From NCBI RefSeq assembly GCF_013778305.1, contig NZ_JACEIC010000001.1:124001-188000 (forward strand): 64,000 nt of DNA, in the 5' to 3' direction. Shown piece by piece: positions 50,423 through 57,980 of the stretch. Numbering within the stretch: the first letter of the stretch is position 1; each line of letters starts with the position of its first letter. The DNA comes from Nocardioides agri (GTDB lineage: Bacteria; Actinomycetota; Actinomycetes; Propionibacteriales; Nocardioidaceae). The notes under the pieces were generated by a model that worked only from the letters and a program-made list of their open reading frames with translations, was not told the origin of the DNA and did not search any database. Both the position numbers and the translations under genes were made by a program.

Positions 50423-51246
50423 CGGTCGGCCTCGGTGTCGCGGATGATCTCGAGGATGCGCACGTCGATCCAGGAGCCGTCGGGAGCGACCCGCATCTCG
50501 TAGTTCTCGGTGCCGACCCAGGCCAGGAAGTCGCGGGCGCCGGCGGCCCGCGCCAGCTCCTCGAGCTCCTCCGCCAGGTCGGGGGTGACCGGCACCTTCT
50601 CCTCCTCGGTGGAGGCGGTCAGGTAGAGGTCGTTGAGCGCGAGCAGCCGGGCGAGCTCGGTGATCGGTTCCGGGTGGTCGTCGACCCGGAGGTCGACCGC
50701 GATGTCGTCGAGGCCGCCGTACCCCGCCTCCTCGCGCACCACGAGCAGCGCCGCCGACTGCCGCCCGCGCGAGTCGCCGCCGGCGGCGTCCCCGGCGATG
50801 AGCGCCTCGAGGAGGCGCGCGCCGAGCGGCGCCTCCGGCGAGGAGTCCAGCCACGCCGCCTCCATCGCCTCGACGACCTCGGAGCCGGCCAGGATGTTGC
50901 CCTGGATGGCGTAGCCGTCGCCGGTGACACCGCCGGCCCAGTCGAGGCAGGCGGACCCCGTGTGGCTGGCCGCGCCGCCGTCGACGTCGACGATGCCGAC
51001 CTGGCGGTGCTCGCGGCCCTCGTCGTCCTCGAGCAGTCGCTGCAGCGCCACCGAGGCGGTAGCGCCGTCGTCCAGATGGGCGAGCGCCTGCCCCTTGTAG
51101 GCGACGTTGGCGTCGGCCTGGGTCGCGATGGCGCCGACGCCGGCGACGGCGGCAGGGACCGCCGCGCCGACGGCCAGGAACTTGGAGGCGACGGCGACGC
51201 CCCACGACTCGCCGTCAGCGGAACGGGCCACGATCGAGAACGTCAT
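50419..51246 (-). CDS. DUF1028 (Ntn-hydrolase-like) protein
   Basis: 275 residues. The N-terminus MTFSIVARSADGESWGVAVASKFLAVGAAVP is the DUF1028 signature, followed by ATQADANVAYKGQALAHLDDG and HTGSACLDWAGG. The fold resembles Ntn hydrolases, where a Ser/Thr/Cys after cleavage is nucleophile; here Ser/Thr positions near the start (TFS) are candidates. The C-terminal 80 residues form a peptidoglycan-binding-like or helical extension. Coupled to glpK. Activity not established. Confidence 0.82.
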   Translation of the reverse strand: MTFSIVARSADGESWGVAVASKFLAVGAAVPAAVAGVGAIATQADANVAYKGQALAHLDDGATASVALQRLLEDDEGREHRQVGIVDVDGGAASHTGSACLDWAGGVTGDGYAIQGNILAGSEVVEAMEAAWLDSSPEAPLGARLLEALIAGDAAGGDSRGRQSAALLVVREEAGYGGLDDIAVDLRVDDHPEPITELARLLALNDLYLTASTEEEKVPVTPDLAEELEELARAAGARDFLAWVGTENYEMRVAPDGSWIDVRILEIIRDTEADR

Positions 51247-51252
51247 GGCCCG

Positions 51253-51258
51253 ACAGTA
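51253..51258 (-). promoter_or_regulatory. -10 element of the DUF1028-glpK operon (leaderless)
   Basis: TACTGT on the minus strand, exactly 6 bases before the ATG at 51246. It is the same hexamer as ahead of the ornithine cyclodeaminase-like gene. An AT-rich stretch (51265-51285) lies upstream. Confidence 0.5.
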
Positions 51259-51316
51259 TCGACTTCGGCCGATAACAATTTGCCTCCGACCACGGTCGTG
51301 CCCGGAGGATGTGCCG

Positions 51317-52570
51317 GTGCTCGATCGCCTCGCCGCCAAGCTCGGCTTCCCGTCCCTCGGCCACCACCGGCGCTTCGTCACGGCGATCGCCATCGACGCG
51401 GTCGGCAGCGGGGTCTTCATGCCGGTGTCGATGCTCTACTTCCTCGTCACCACCGACCTGAGCCTGGTGCAGATCGGTGCGGCGATCTCGATCGCCTCGG
51501 CAGCCTCGATCCCCGCGGGTCCGCTGCTCGGCGGCCTGGTCGACCGGCTCGGCGCCAAGCAGGTGCTGCTCGCCGGCAACGCCCTGCAGGCCGTGGGCTT
51601 CCTCGCCTACCTGGTCACCGAGTCGTTCGTCGGGCTGATCCTGTGGACGGTCGTGGTCTCCGTCGGGCGCACGGCGTTCTGGGGCTCCTACGGCAACATC
51701 GTCGCGGTCATCTCGCGGCCGGGGGAGCGCGAGAAGTGGTTCGGCTTCCTGGGCGCGCTGCGCAACGTCGGCTTCGCGATCGGCGGGCTGCTCTCCGGCG
51801 TGGCCATCACCGTCGGCACGCACGCGGCGTACCTCTCCGTCGTCCTCGTCAACGCGCTCTCGTACGTCGTCGCGTTCGTGCTGCTGCTCGCGGTGCCGTC
51901 GACCCCCGCGACCGGGCACCGGTCGCCGGAGGGCGCCTGGCGCACCGTCCTGAGCGACCGGCCCTACCGCGTGCTCTGGCTGGTCCAGCTCGCCTACTCG
52001 ACCGCGATGATGGTCCTCAACTTCGCCATGCCGGTGTACGCCGTCGCCGTGCTGGGCCTGCCGGGCTGGGTCACGGGCGCGGTCTTCACGATCAACACCG
52101 TCATGGTCGGGTTCGGCCAGGGGCTGGTCGTGCGCGGCATGACGGGGAGCCGGCGTTGGCGGGTGCTGGTGCTGACGAACCTGGTGTTCGCCGCCTCGTT
52201 CCTCGTCATGCTCGGGGCGAGCGAGCTGTCGGTGGTCGCCGCGACGGTGGTGGTGCTGGTCGGCTCGGTCGTCTACACCGGCGGTGAGCTGCTCGGGGGG
52301 CCGGTGCTCGGCGCGCTCGGGGCCGAGGCCGCGCCCGACCACCTGCGCGGGCGCTACCTCTCGCTCATCCAGCTCGCCTGGACGATCTCTAGTGCGGTCA
52401 CGCCGGTCGCCTTCGCGTGGCTGCTGGACCGCGGGGAGTCGCCGATCTGGCTCGCGCTCACCGCGGTCAGCCTCACCGGTGCGCTGCTCGCCGTCCACCT
52501 GGGCCGGGCGCTCCCGGAGGCCGCGGCGCCGGTGACCAACGAGGCCGCCGAGGAGGAGGTCGCGGTCTGA
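51317..52570 (+). CDS. MFS transporter
   Basis: 417 residues with 12 predicted membrane helices. The loop 2-3 motif GGLVDRLGAKQVLLAG matches the MFS A-motif (GxLaDrxGrkxxl). Helices are rich in Gly and Ala, and helices 6-7 are separated by a loop (PSTPATGHRSPEGAWRTVL). GTG at 51317 is chosen because GGAGGA lies 7 bases upstream; GTG 51311 is too close. Likely a drug or metabolite exporter; substrate unknown. Divergent from the DUF1028-glpK operon. Confidence 0.9.
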   Translation: MLDRLAAKLGFPSLGHHRRFVTAIAIDAVGSGVFMPVSMLYFLVTTDLSLVQIGAAISIASAASIPAGPLLGGLVDRLGAKQVLLAGNALQAVGFLAYLVTESFVGLILWTVVVSVGRTAFWGSYGNIVAVISRPGEREKWFGFLGALRNVGFAIGGLLSGVAITVGTHAAYLSVVLVNALSYVVAFVLLLAVPSTPATGHRSPEGAWRTVLSDRPYRVLWLVQLAYSTAMMVLNFAMPVYAVAVLGLPGWVTGAVFTINTVMVGFGQGLVVRGMTGSRRWRVLVLTNLVFAASFLVMLGASELSVVAATVVVLVGSVVYTGGELLGGPVLGALGAEAAPDHLRGRYLSLIQLAWTISSAVTPVAFAWLLDRGESPIWLALTAVSLTGALLAVHLGRALPEAAAPVTNEAAEEEVAV

Positions 52571-52616
52571 GGCGGGGCGGGACCTTCGGCCTCTGGCCCA
52601 GGGGCGGTCGAGGCTT

Positions 52617-52640
52617 TAGTCTTGTAGGGACCTAAGACCG
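52617..52640 (+). promoter_or_regulatory. Promoter/palindromic element before the PPi-PFK gene
   Basis: TAGTCT (52617-52622) could be a -10. It overlaps the inverted repeat GTCTT...AAGAC (52619-52623/52634-52638), which contains GGGACCTAAGACC (52627-52639). The latter resembles, with mismatches, the GGGAC-N4-GTCCC core of DosR/DevR boxes. A leader with GAAGAGA follows. Confidence 0.35.
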
Positions 52641-52686
52641 ATCGTTTCGCGCCCGAAGTGCGGAACCGCCCACCCGAAGAGAACCC

Positions 52687-53913
52687 ATGACCGTCCGTCG
52701 CGTTGCCCTCCTCACCGCCGGTGGCCTGGCCCCCTGCCTGTCCTCGGCGGTCGGCGCCCTGATCGAGCGCTACACCGAGCTCGACCCGGGGATCGAGATC
52801 ATCACCTACCGCGACGGGTACGCCGGCCTCCTCGGCGGCGACCACCTGACGGTCACGCCGGAGGACCGCGAGCGGGCACACCTGCTCCACGGGTTCGGCG
52901 GCAGCCCGATCGGCAACAGCCGCGTGAAGCTCACCAACGTCAAGGACTGCGTCAAGCGCGGCCTGGTCGCCGAGGGCCAGGATCCGCTGCACGTCGCCGC
53001 CGAGCAGCTCACCAAGGACGGCGTGGACGTGCTGCACACCATCGGTGGCGACGACACGAACACCACGGCTGCCGACCTCGCGGCGTACCTGCACGACAAC
53101 GGCTACGAGCTGACCGTCGTCGGCCTGCCCAAGACGATCGACAACGACGTGGTGCCGATCCGGCAGTCGCTGGGCGCCGCGACCGCCGCCGAGCAGGGTG
53201 CGCTGTTCGCCCGCAACATCGTCGCCGAGCACTCGTCCAACCCGCGGATGCTGATCGTCCACGAGGTCATGGGCCGCCACTGCGGCTGGCTGACCGCCGC
53301 CACCGCGGCGAAGTACCGCGAGTGGCTGGCCACCCGGGAGTTCTCGGGATTCGGCGACAACAACGAGCGCTCGTGGGACGTCCACGGCGTCTACGTGCCC
53401 GAGCTCAGCTTCGACATCGCGTCCGAGGCCGAGCGGCTCCGGGCGATCATGGACGAGACCGGCTGCGTCAACGTGTTCCTCTCCGAGGGCGCCGGCGTCT
53501 CCACGATCGTCGAGGAGATGCTCGCCCGGGGCGAGGAGCCCAAGCGCGACGCCTTCGGCCACGTCAAGCTCGACACCATCAACCCGGGCTCGTGGTTCGC
53601 CAAGCAGTTCGCCGGCATGGTGGGCGCCGAGAAGACCATGGTGCAGAAGAGCGGCTACTTCTCGCGCTCCGCGGCCGCGAACGACGAGGACCTGGCGCTG
53701 ATCCGCGCCTGCGCCGACCTCGCGGCCGAGGCCGCGCTGCGCGGCGAGAGCGGCGTCGTCGGTCACGACGAGGAGGCCGGCGACGTGCTGAGGGTCTGCG
53801 AGTTCCCCCGGATCAAGGGCGGCAAGGCGTTCGACCCGACCGTCCCGTGGTTCCGCGAGCTGCTGCAGGACATCGGTCAGCCCGAGGGCGCCCTGGTGCC
53901 GTCGGCGCACTGA
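52687..53913 (+). CDS. PPi-type 6-phosphofructokinase (PFP-like)
   Basis: 408 residues. PfkA superfamily with GGDDT (120-124) in place of the ATP-type GGDGS, and PKTIDND with Lys149 in place of Gly, the residues that favour pyrophosphate as phosphoryl donor. Other blocks: GGSPIGNSRVKLTN and VHEVMGRHCGWLTAATA. The N-terminal loop is LTAGGLAPC, lacking the Asp of GGD. It should interconvert fructose 6-phosphate and fructose 1,6-bisphosphate reversibly with PPi. The ATG follows GAAGAGA. A second pfk gene lies 68 bases downstream. Confidence 0.88.
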   Translation: MTVRRVALLTAGGLAPCLSSAVGALIERYTELDPGIEIITYRDGYAGLLGGDHLTVTPEDRERAHLLHGFGGSPIGNSRVKLTNVKDCVKRGLVAEGQDPLHVAAEQLTKDGVDVLHTIGGDDTNTTAADLAAYLHDNGYELTVVGLPKTIDNDVVPIRQSLGAATAAEQGALFARNIVAEHSSNPRMLIVHEVMGRHCGWLTAATAAKYREWLATREFSGFGDNNERSWDVHGVYVPELSFDIASEAERLRAIMDETGCVNVFLSEGAGVSTIVEEMLARGEEPKRDAFGHVKLDTINPGSWFAKQFAGMVGAEKTMVQKSGYFSRSAAANDEDLALIRACADLAAEAALRGESGVVGHDEEAGDVLRVCEFPRIKGGKAFDPTVPWFRELLQDIGQPEGALVPSAH

Positions 53914-53981
53914 CCTGGCGGGCCGCTCCCCACTAGAGTCTGTCGGGCTGGGACCGACCACGACTCGATCGAGGAGCAGCC

Positions 53982-55010
53982 ATGCGCGTCGGAGTACTCA
54001 CCGGAGGTGGGGACTGCCCCGGCCTCAACGCCGTCATCCGCGCGGTCGTCCGCAAGGGCGTCAAGACGCACGGGTTCGAGTTCGTCGGCTACCGCGACGG
54101 CTGGCGCGGCCCGCTCGAGGGCGTGACGATGGAGCTCGGGATCGAGCAGTGCCGCGGCATCCTGCCGCGCGGCGGCACGATCCTGGGCTCCTCGCGGACC
54201 AACCCCTTCAAGCTCGACAACGGCGTGGGGCGGATCAAGGACAACCTCGCCAAGGACGGCGTCGACGCGCTGGTCGCGATCGGTGGTGAGGACACGCTCG
54301 GCGTGGCCACCAAGCTCGCCGACCTCGGCGTCGACGTCGTCGGCGTCCCGAAGACCATCGACAACGACCTCTCGGGCACCGACTTCACGTTCGGCTTCGA
54401 CACCGCCGTCAACATCGCGACCGAGGCGATCGACCGGCTGCACACCACCGCCGAGTCCCACCACCGGGTGCTCGTCGTCGAGGTCATGGGCCGGCACGCG
54501 GGCTGGATCGCGCTGCACTCCGGGATCGCGGGCGGCGCCAACATCGTGCTGATCCCCGAGCAGCCCTTCGACATCGGAGAGGTCTGCGCCCTCGTCGAGA
54601 GCCGCTTCGAGTCGCACTACGCCCCGATCCTGGTCGTCTCCGAGGGCGCGGTGCCGCGTGAGGGCGGCGACATGACGCTGGTCTCCGGGGACGTCGACGA
54701 GTTCGGGCACGTCCGGCTCGGCGGCATCGGCGACCGGCTGGCCAAGGAGATCGAGGCCCGCACCGGCAAGGAGGCGCGCGCCGTCGTGCTCGGCCACATC
54801 CAGCGCGGCGGCACGCCCACGGCGTTCGACCGCTGGCTGGCGACCCGCTTCGGCCTGCAGGCCATCGACGCGGTCGCCGAGGGCGACTTCGGCACGATGA
54901 TGGCGCTGCGCGGCACCCGCATCGACCGGGTGCCGCTCGCCGAGGGCACCGGCGAGCTCAAGCTGGTCAGCCCGGAGGAGTACGCCGAGGCGCAGGTCTT
55001 CTTCGGCTGA
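53982..55010 (+). CDS. 6-phosphofructokinase with PPi-type active-site residues
   Basis: 342 residues, actinobacterial short PFK. Motifs LTGGGDCPGLNAVIR, GGEDTLG (Asp104 in E. coli numbering, where ATP enzymes have Gly), VPKTIDND (Lys124), VEVMGRHAGWIALH and LGHIQRGGTPTAFDR. Asp104 plus Lys124 is the combination known from the PPi-dependent enzyme of Amycolatopsis methanolica, so PPi use is predicted although databases would call it pfkA. GAGGAGC precedes the ATG; TAGAGT (53933-53938) is a -10 candidate. Confidence 0.88.
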   Translation: MRVGVLTGGGDCPGLNAVIRAVVRKGVKTHGFEFVGYRDGWRGPLEGVTMELGIEQCRGILPRGGTILGSSRTNPFKLDNGVGRIKDNLAKDGVDALVAIGGEDTLGVATKLADLGVDVVGVPKTIDNDLSGTDFTFGFDTAVNIATEAIDRLHTTAESHHRVLVVEVMGRHAGWIALHSGIAGGANIVLIPEQPFDIGEVCALVESRFESHYAPILVVSEGAVPREGGDMTLVSGDVDEFGHVRLGGIGDRLAKEIEARTGKEARAVVLGHIQRGGTPTAFDRWLATRFGLQAIDAVAEGDFGTMMALRGTRIDRVPLAEGTGELKLVSPEEYAEAQVFFG

Positions 55011-55011
55011 C

Positions 55012-55037
55012 GGAACCGGCCCGCCGGGGGCTGCGTA
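55012..55037 (+). promoter_or_regulatory. Candidate autoregulated ECF promoter
   Basis: GGAAC (55012-55016), 17 bases, then CGTA (55034-55037), about 37 bases ahead of the SigE-family sigma gene. This spacing and the GGAAC -35 are typical of ECF promoters, so the sigma factor may activate itself. Confidence 0.45.
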
Positions 55038-55073
55038 CTAGACGGTGAGACCACCCTGGTGCGAGGAGGGCCC

Positions 55074-55601
55074 GTGACGGCCGAGCAGGAGTTCGACGAG
55101 TTCGCGATCGCCGCGTGGCCACGGCTACGGCGGTCGGCGTACCTGCTCACCGGTGACCACCACCTGGCCGAGGACCTCGCGCAGACCGCGCTGGCCCGGA
55201 CCTACGCGAGCTGGCAGCGGGTCCGTCGCGCCGACGCGCTCGCCTATGCCCGCAAGGTCATGGTCAACGCCAACATCGACCGGCTGCGGCGCCGGCGCGC
55301 CACCGAGGTCGGGGGTGCCGCGGCCGAGTCACGGCTCGCGCGGGAGCCGGTGGCCGACGTGGGCAGCGAGGAGCTGGCGTCCGACCGCGACGCGATCGTG
55401 CGGCTGCTGGGCCGGCTGACCGACCGCGAACGGCGCGTGGTGGTGCTGCGGCACTACTTCGACCTGTCCGAGGCGCAGGTGGCGCGCGAGCTCGGCATCG
55501 CGCCCGGCACGGTGAAGAGCGCGCTGTCCCGGGCGCTGGGGAAGCTCCGGGTCACCGCGGCAGAGGACGAGACGACCTTCGTGAGGGAGGGACTTCGATG
55601 A
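55074..55601 (+). CDS. SigE-family ECF RNA polymerase sigma factor
   Basis: 175 residues with region sigma2 (FDEFAIAAWPRLRRSAYLLTGDHHLAEDLAQTALARTY) and sigma4 (LTDRERRVVVLRHYFDLSEAQVARELGIAPGTVKSALSRALGKLR), lacking sigma3, hence ECF. Belongs to the actinobacterial SigE-family subgroup by its LLTGDHHLAEDL and YARKVMVNANIDRLRR signatures. GTG at 55074 follows GAGGAGGG; an in-frame GTG at 55059 is an alternative. The stop overlaps the membrane-protein ATG, which probably encodes its anti-sigma partner. Confidence 0.92.
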   Translation: MTAEQEFDEFAIAAWPRLRRSAYLLTGDHHLAEDLAQTALARTYASWQRVRRADALAYARKVMVNANIDRLRRRRATEVGGAAAESRLAREPVADVGSEELASDRDAIVRLLGRLTDRERRVVVLRHYFDLSEAQVARELGIAPGTVKSALSRALGKLRVTAAEDETTFVREGLR

Positions 55602-56557
55602 GCACACGCACGATCGAGCAGCTCGAGCGGGAGCTGCAGCACGACGAGGGGGAGCCCCTCGACCACGCCGCCCTCGTCGCGATCCGGGCGGCCGGCCTGC
55701 GGCGCCGGCACCTCAACGTCGCCGGCATCGCGGTCGGGGTGCTCGCCGCCACCGTCGCCACCGGCCTCGTCCTGAGCGCCGTGCTCGGCGGCGGCCCCGG
55801 TCGCGCGTCCGACCCGCAGCCGGCCGGACCGCCCCACGACCGGCTCTCGCCGCTCGCCGAGCGCACCCTGGCCGTCATCCCCGGCGCCCAGCAGGTCTCC
55901 GACTGGCAGGTGGTGATCACCCCGCCCGACGACGCCGTCCGTGACTGGGTCGACGAGGCCGAGGTCGTCGGCGCGCCGGTCGACACCGGCGCCCACTACT
56001 ACGCCGGCGTCACCAGCTTCCGGCCCCGGGGCTTCCCCTCGTGGCTCCACCGGGGCGTCGCGCACGTCGAGCAGACCGAGCTCGCCGATCCCGACGGCAG
56101 CTACCCCGTCGGCTCGACGGACATGGGCATCCTCGTCGACAGCGGCGCGGCGTACCTCGGCTGCGTCGGCAGCCAGGACTCGTGCGGCCCGGCGCTGCTG
56201 ACGCGGACCGACCACGGGTGGGGCTACGAGTGGGGGATGGGCACCGACGACTTCCTCACGCCCGGGTCCGACATGGAGGTCTTCCTGAGCAAGGACTACT
56301 CCACCGGGGCGCCGGGGGAGCTCGTGCTGGCGGGGCTGCCCGGCACCGACGTCGCGCGGGTCGACCTGGTCCAGGCCGACGGCACCGTCGTGGCGGGTCA
56401 TGTCGCACCGGGCACGATCGTCCGGGGTGCGTCGATGATGTGGGGGACCACGGTCGGCGAGCCGGCCGCGGTCGTGGCCTACGACGCGGACGGCCGGGTG
56501 ATCGAGCACCACCGGCTCCGGGCCTGCTCGGACCCGGTCGACTGCGAGGTGCGCTGA
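55598..56557 (+). CDS. Membrane protein coupled to the sigma factor, putative anti-sigma
   Basis: 319 residues. A 48-residue cytosolic N-terminus (MSTRTIEQLERELQHDEG...) precedes one membrane helix (VAGIAVGVLAATVATGLVLSAVLG) and a large extracytoplasmic part of about 250 residues with at least two Cys pairs that could be disulfides (LGCVGSQDSC, RACSDPVDC). The ATG overlaps the sigma stop (ATGA). Location and topology fit an anti-sigma/sensor protein, but no ZAS zinc motif is present. Extracytoplasmic ligand unknown. Confidence 0.7.
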   Translation: MSTRTIEQLERELQHDEGEPLDHAALVAIRAAGLRRRHLNVAGIAVGVLAATVATGLVLSAVLGGGPGRASDPQPAGPPHDRLSPLAERTLAVIPGAQQVSDWQVVITPPDDAVRDWVDEAEVVGAPVDTGAHYYAGVTSFRPRGFPSWLHRGVAHVEQTELADPDGSYPVGSTDMGILVDSGAAYLGCVGSQDSCGPALLTRTDHGWGYEWGMGTDDFLTPGSDMEVFLSKDYSTGAPGELVLAGLPGTDVARVDLVQADGTVVAGHVAPGTIVRGASMMWGTTVGEPAAVVAYDADGRVIEHHRLRACSDPVDCEVR

Positions 56558-56561
56558 GCGG

Positions 56562-57332
56562 TCAGCCGAGCTCGAGGTCCACGACCAGCGCCAGGTGGTC
56601 GGAGATCGCCAGCCGGCACGCCTCCGCGCGCACCGCGCGCACCCGCCCGTCGGCGAGGACGTGGTCGATCTGGACGGCGGGACGGTGGGCCGGGAACGTC
56701 GGCCGCGCGGCCAGCGAGCGCAACCTGCTGACCCGCGTCGCCGGGCCCGACCCCATGTTGAGGTCCCCGGTGAGCAGCAGCGGCCGACGCGCATCGGCCA
56801 GCGCCGTGCGCAGCTGCGCCAGCTGGCGCCGGTTCCAGTAGGTCAGGAAGGACAGGTGGGTGGTGGCGACCGTGACGCACCCGCCGGCCGGCAGCTCGAC
56901 CTGGGCCGCGACCGCGACCCGGGGCTCGTCCCGCACCAGACGGGGGAGCCGTTGACCGTGGAAGACCCACGGCGCCGGCACCGGGGCGCCCGGCAGCCGG
57001 ACGACCTCCCAGGCCGCGACCGGGTGGCGGCTCAGCAGCGCGACGCCGTACCCGGCGCTCTCGGGGTGCTCGGCACCGGTGGCGGCCGTCCAGGTGGCGC
57101 CCGGGCTGCCCGCCAGCGCAGCGACGAAGCGATGGTCGACGGCGCCCATCGCCTCGGCGGCCACGGCGGTCAGGTCGGCGTGCGCCGACCGCGACTGGTT
57201 CCGGTCCACCTCCTGGAGCGCGAGGACGTCGGCGTCGAGCTCGCGGACGGCGTCGGCGAGCAGCCGCGGGTCGACGTGCTCGTCGCCGTGGTGGCGGCTT
57301 CCGTGCAGGATGTTGAACGTCGCAAGGCGCAT
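56562..57332 (-). CDS. Endonuclease/exonuclease/phosphatase-family protein
   Basis: 256 residues, DNase I-like fold. Motifs: MRLATFNILHG (Asn of the metal site), LQEVDRNQSRS (catalytic Glu), TTHLSFL, LLTGDLNMG (Asp/Asn) and ISDHLALVVDL (catalytic Asp-His). No signal peptide. Such enzymes hydrolyse phosphodiesters or phosphomonoesters; substrate not predictable. Faces the anti-sigma-like gene, 4 bases apart. Confidence 0.9.
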   Translation of the reverse strand: MRLATFNILHGSRHHGDEHVDPRLLADAVRELDADVLALQEVDRNQSRSAHADLTAVAAEAMGAVDHRFVAALAGSPGATWTAATGAEHPESAGYGVALLSRHPVAAWEVVRLPGAPVPAPWVFHGQRLPRLVRDEPRVAVAAQVELPAGGCVTVATTHLSFLTYWNRRQLAQLRTALADARRPLLLTGDLNMGSGPATRVSRLRSLAARPTFPAHRPAVQIDHVLADGRVRAVRAEACRLAISDHLALVVDLELG

Positions 57333-57386
57333 CGAGGGGGCGGTACCCCGAGCATGCGGCGGCGTACACGCGGTTACCCATCACGC

Positions 57387-57950
57387 GTGGAGAACGTGCA
57401 GGGCGGCCTGCGGGAGGCGCTCAAGCTCGTCGCCGTCGCGCTCAAGGACGGCGACGCGCCGTTCGCGCTGACCGGCGGCTACGCGCTCTGGGCCCGCGGG
57501 GCGCCGGAGCCCGTCCACGACGTCGACTTCATGGTCGCCGAGGAGGACGCGGCGCGGACGGCCGAGCTGCTCGCCGACCAGGGCCTCGAGGTGGTCCAGC
57601 CCCCGGAGGACTGGCTGTTCAAGGTGTACGTCGACGGCGCGATGGTCGACATCCTCTTCCGGGCGGGCGGCGACCCCGTCACGCGCGAGCGGCTCCACGA
57701 CGTCGACCAGATCGAGGTGGAGTCGGTGCGGATGCCGGTGCTGTCGGCCACCGAGCTGCTGGTCGACAAGCTCAACGCGCTCGAGGAGCACGCCTGCGAC
57801 CTCGGCTCGATCGTGCCCGCGGCCCGGGCGGTGCGCGAGCAGGTCGACTGGGCCGCGGTCGCCGAGGGCACGGCCGGCAACGACTTCGCGGCGGCGGCGC
57901 TCTTCCTGCTCGACCGGCTCGGCGTCGCGAGCGGCGCCGCGCCTGATTAG
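57387..57950 (+). CDS. Nucleotidyltransferase-like protein
   Basis: 187 residues. ALTGGYALWARGAPEPVHDVDFMV has the GG-x(n)-D-x-D pattern of the nucleotidyltransferase fold (MNT/DUF6036-like), with a third acidic position around YVDGAMVDILF. The C-terminal part is helical (ATELLVDKLNALEEHACDL). GTG at 57387; TACCCA lies 6 bases upstream. It could add a nucleotide to a protein or small molecule, but there is no neighbouring HEPN toxin to form a MNT-HEPN pair. Confidence 0.72.
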   Translation: MENVQGGLREALKLVAVALKDGDAPFALTGGYALWARGAPEPVHDVDFMVAEEDAARTAELLADQGLEVVQPPEDWLFKVYVDGAMVDILFRAGGDPVTRERLHDVDQIEVESVRMPVLSATELLVDKLNALEEHACDLGSIVPAARAVREQVDWAAVAEGTAGNDFAAAALFLLDRLGVASGAAPD

Positions 57951-57980
57951 ACGCCCCGCCAAGGGGGGAGAGTGGCGACC

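Noticed and set aside
57387..57950. MNT-HEPN toxin-antitoxin system
   Set aside because: The nucleotidyltransferase-like protein lacks a HEPN partner in either flank.
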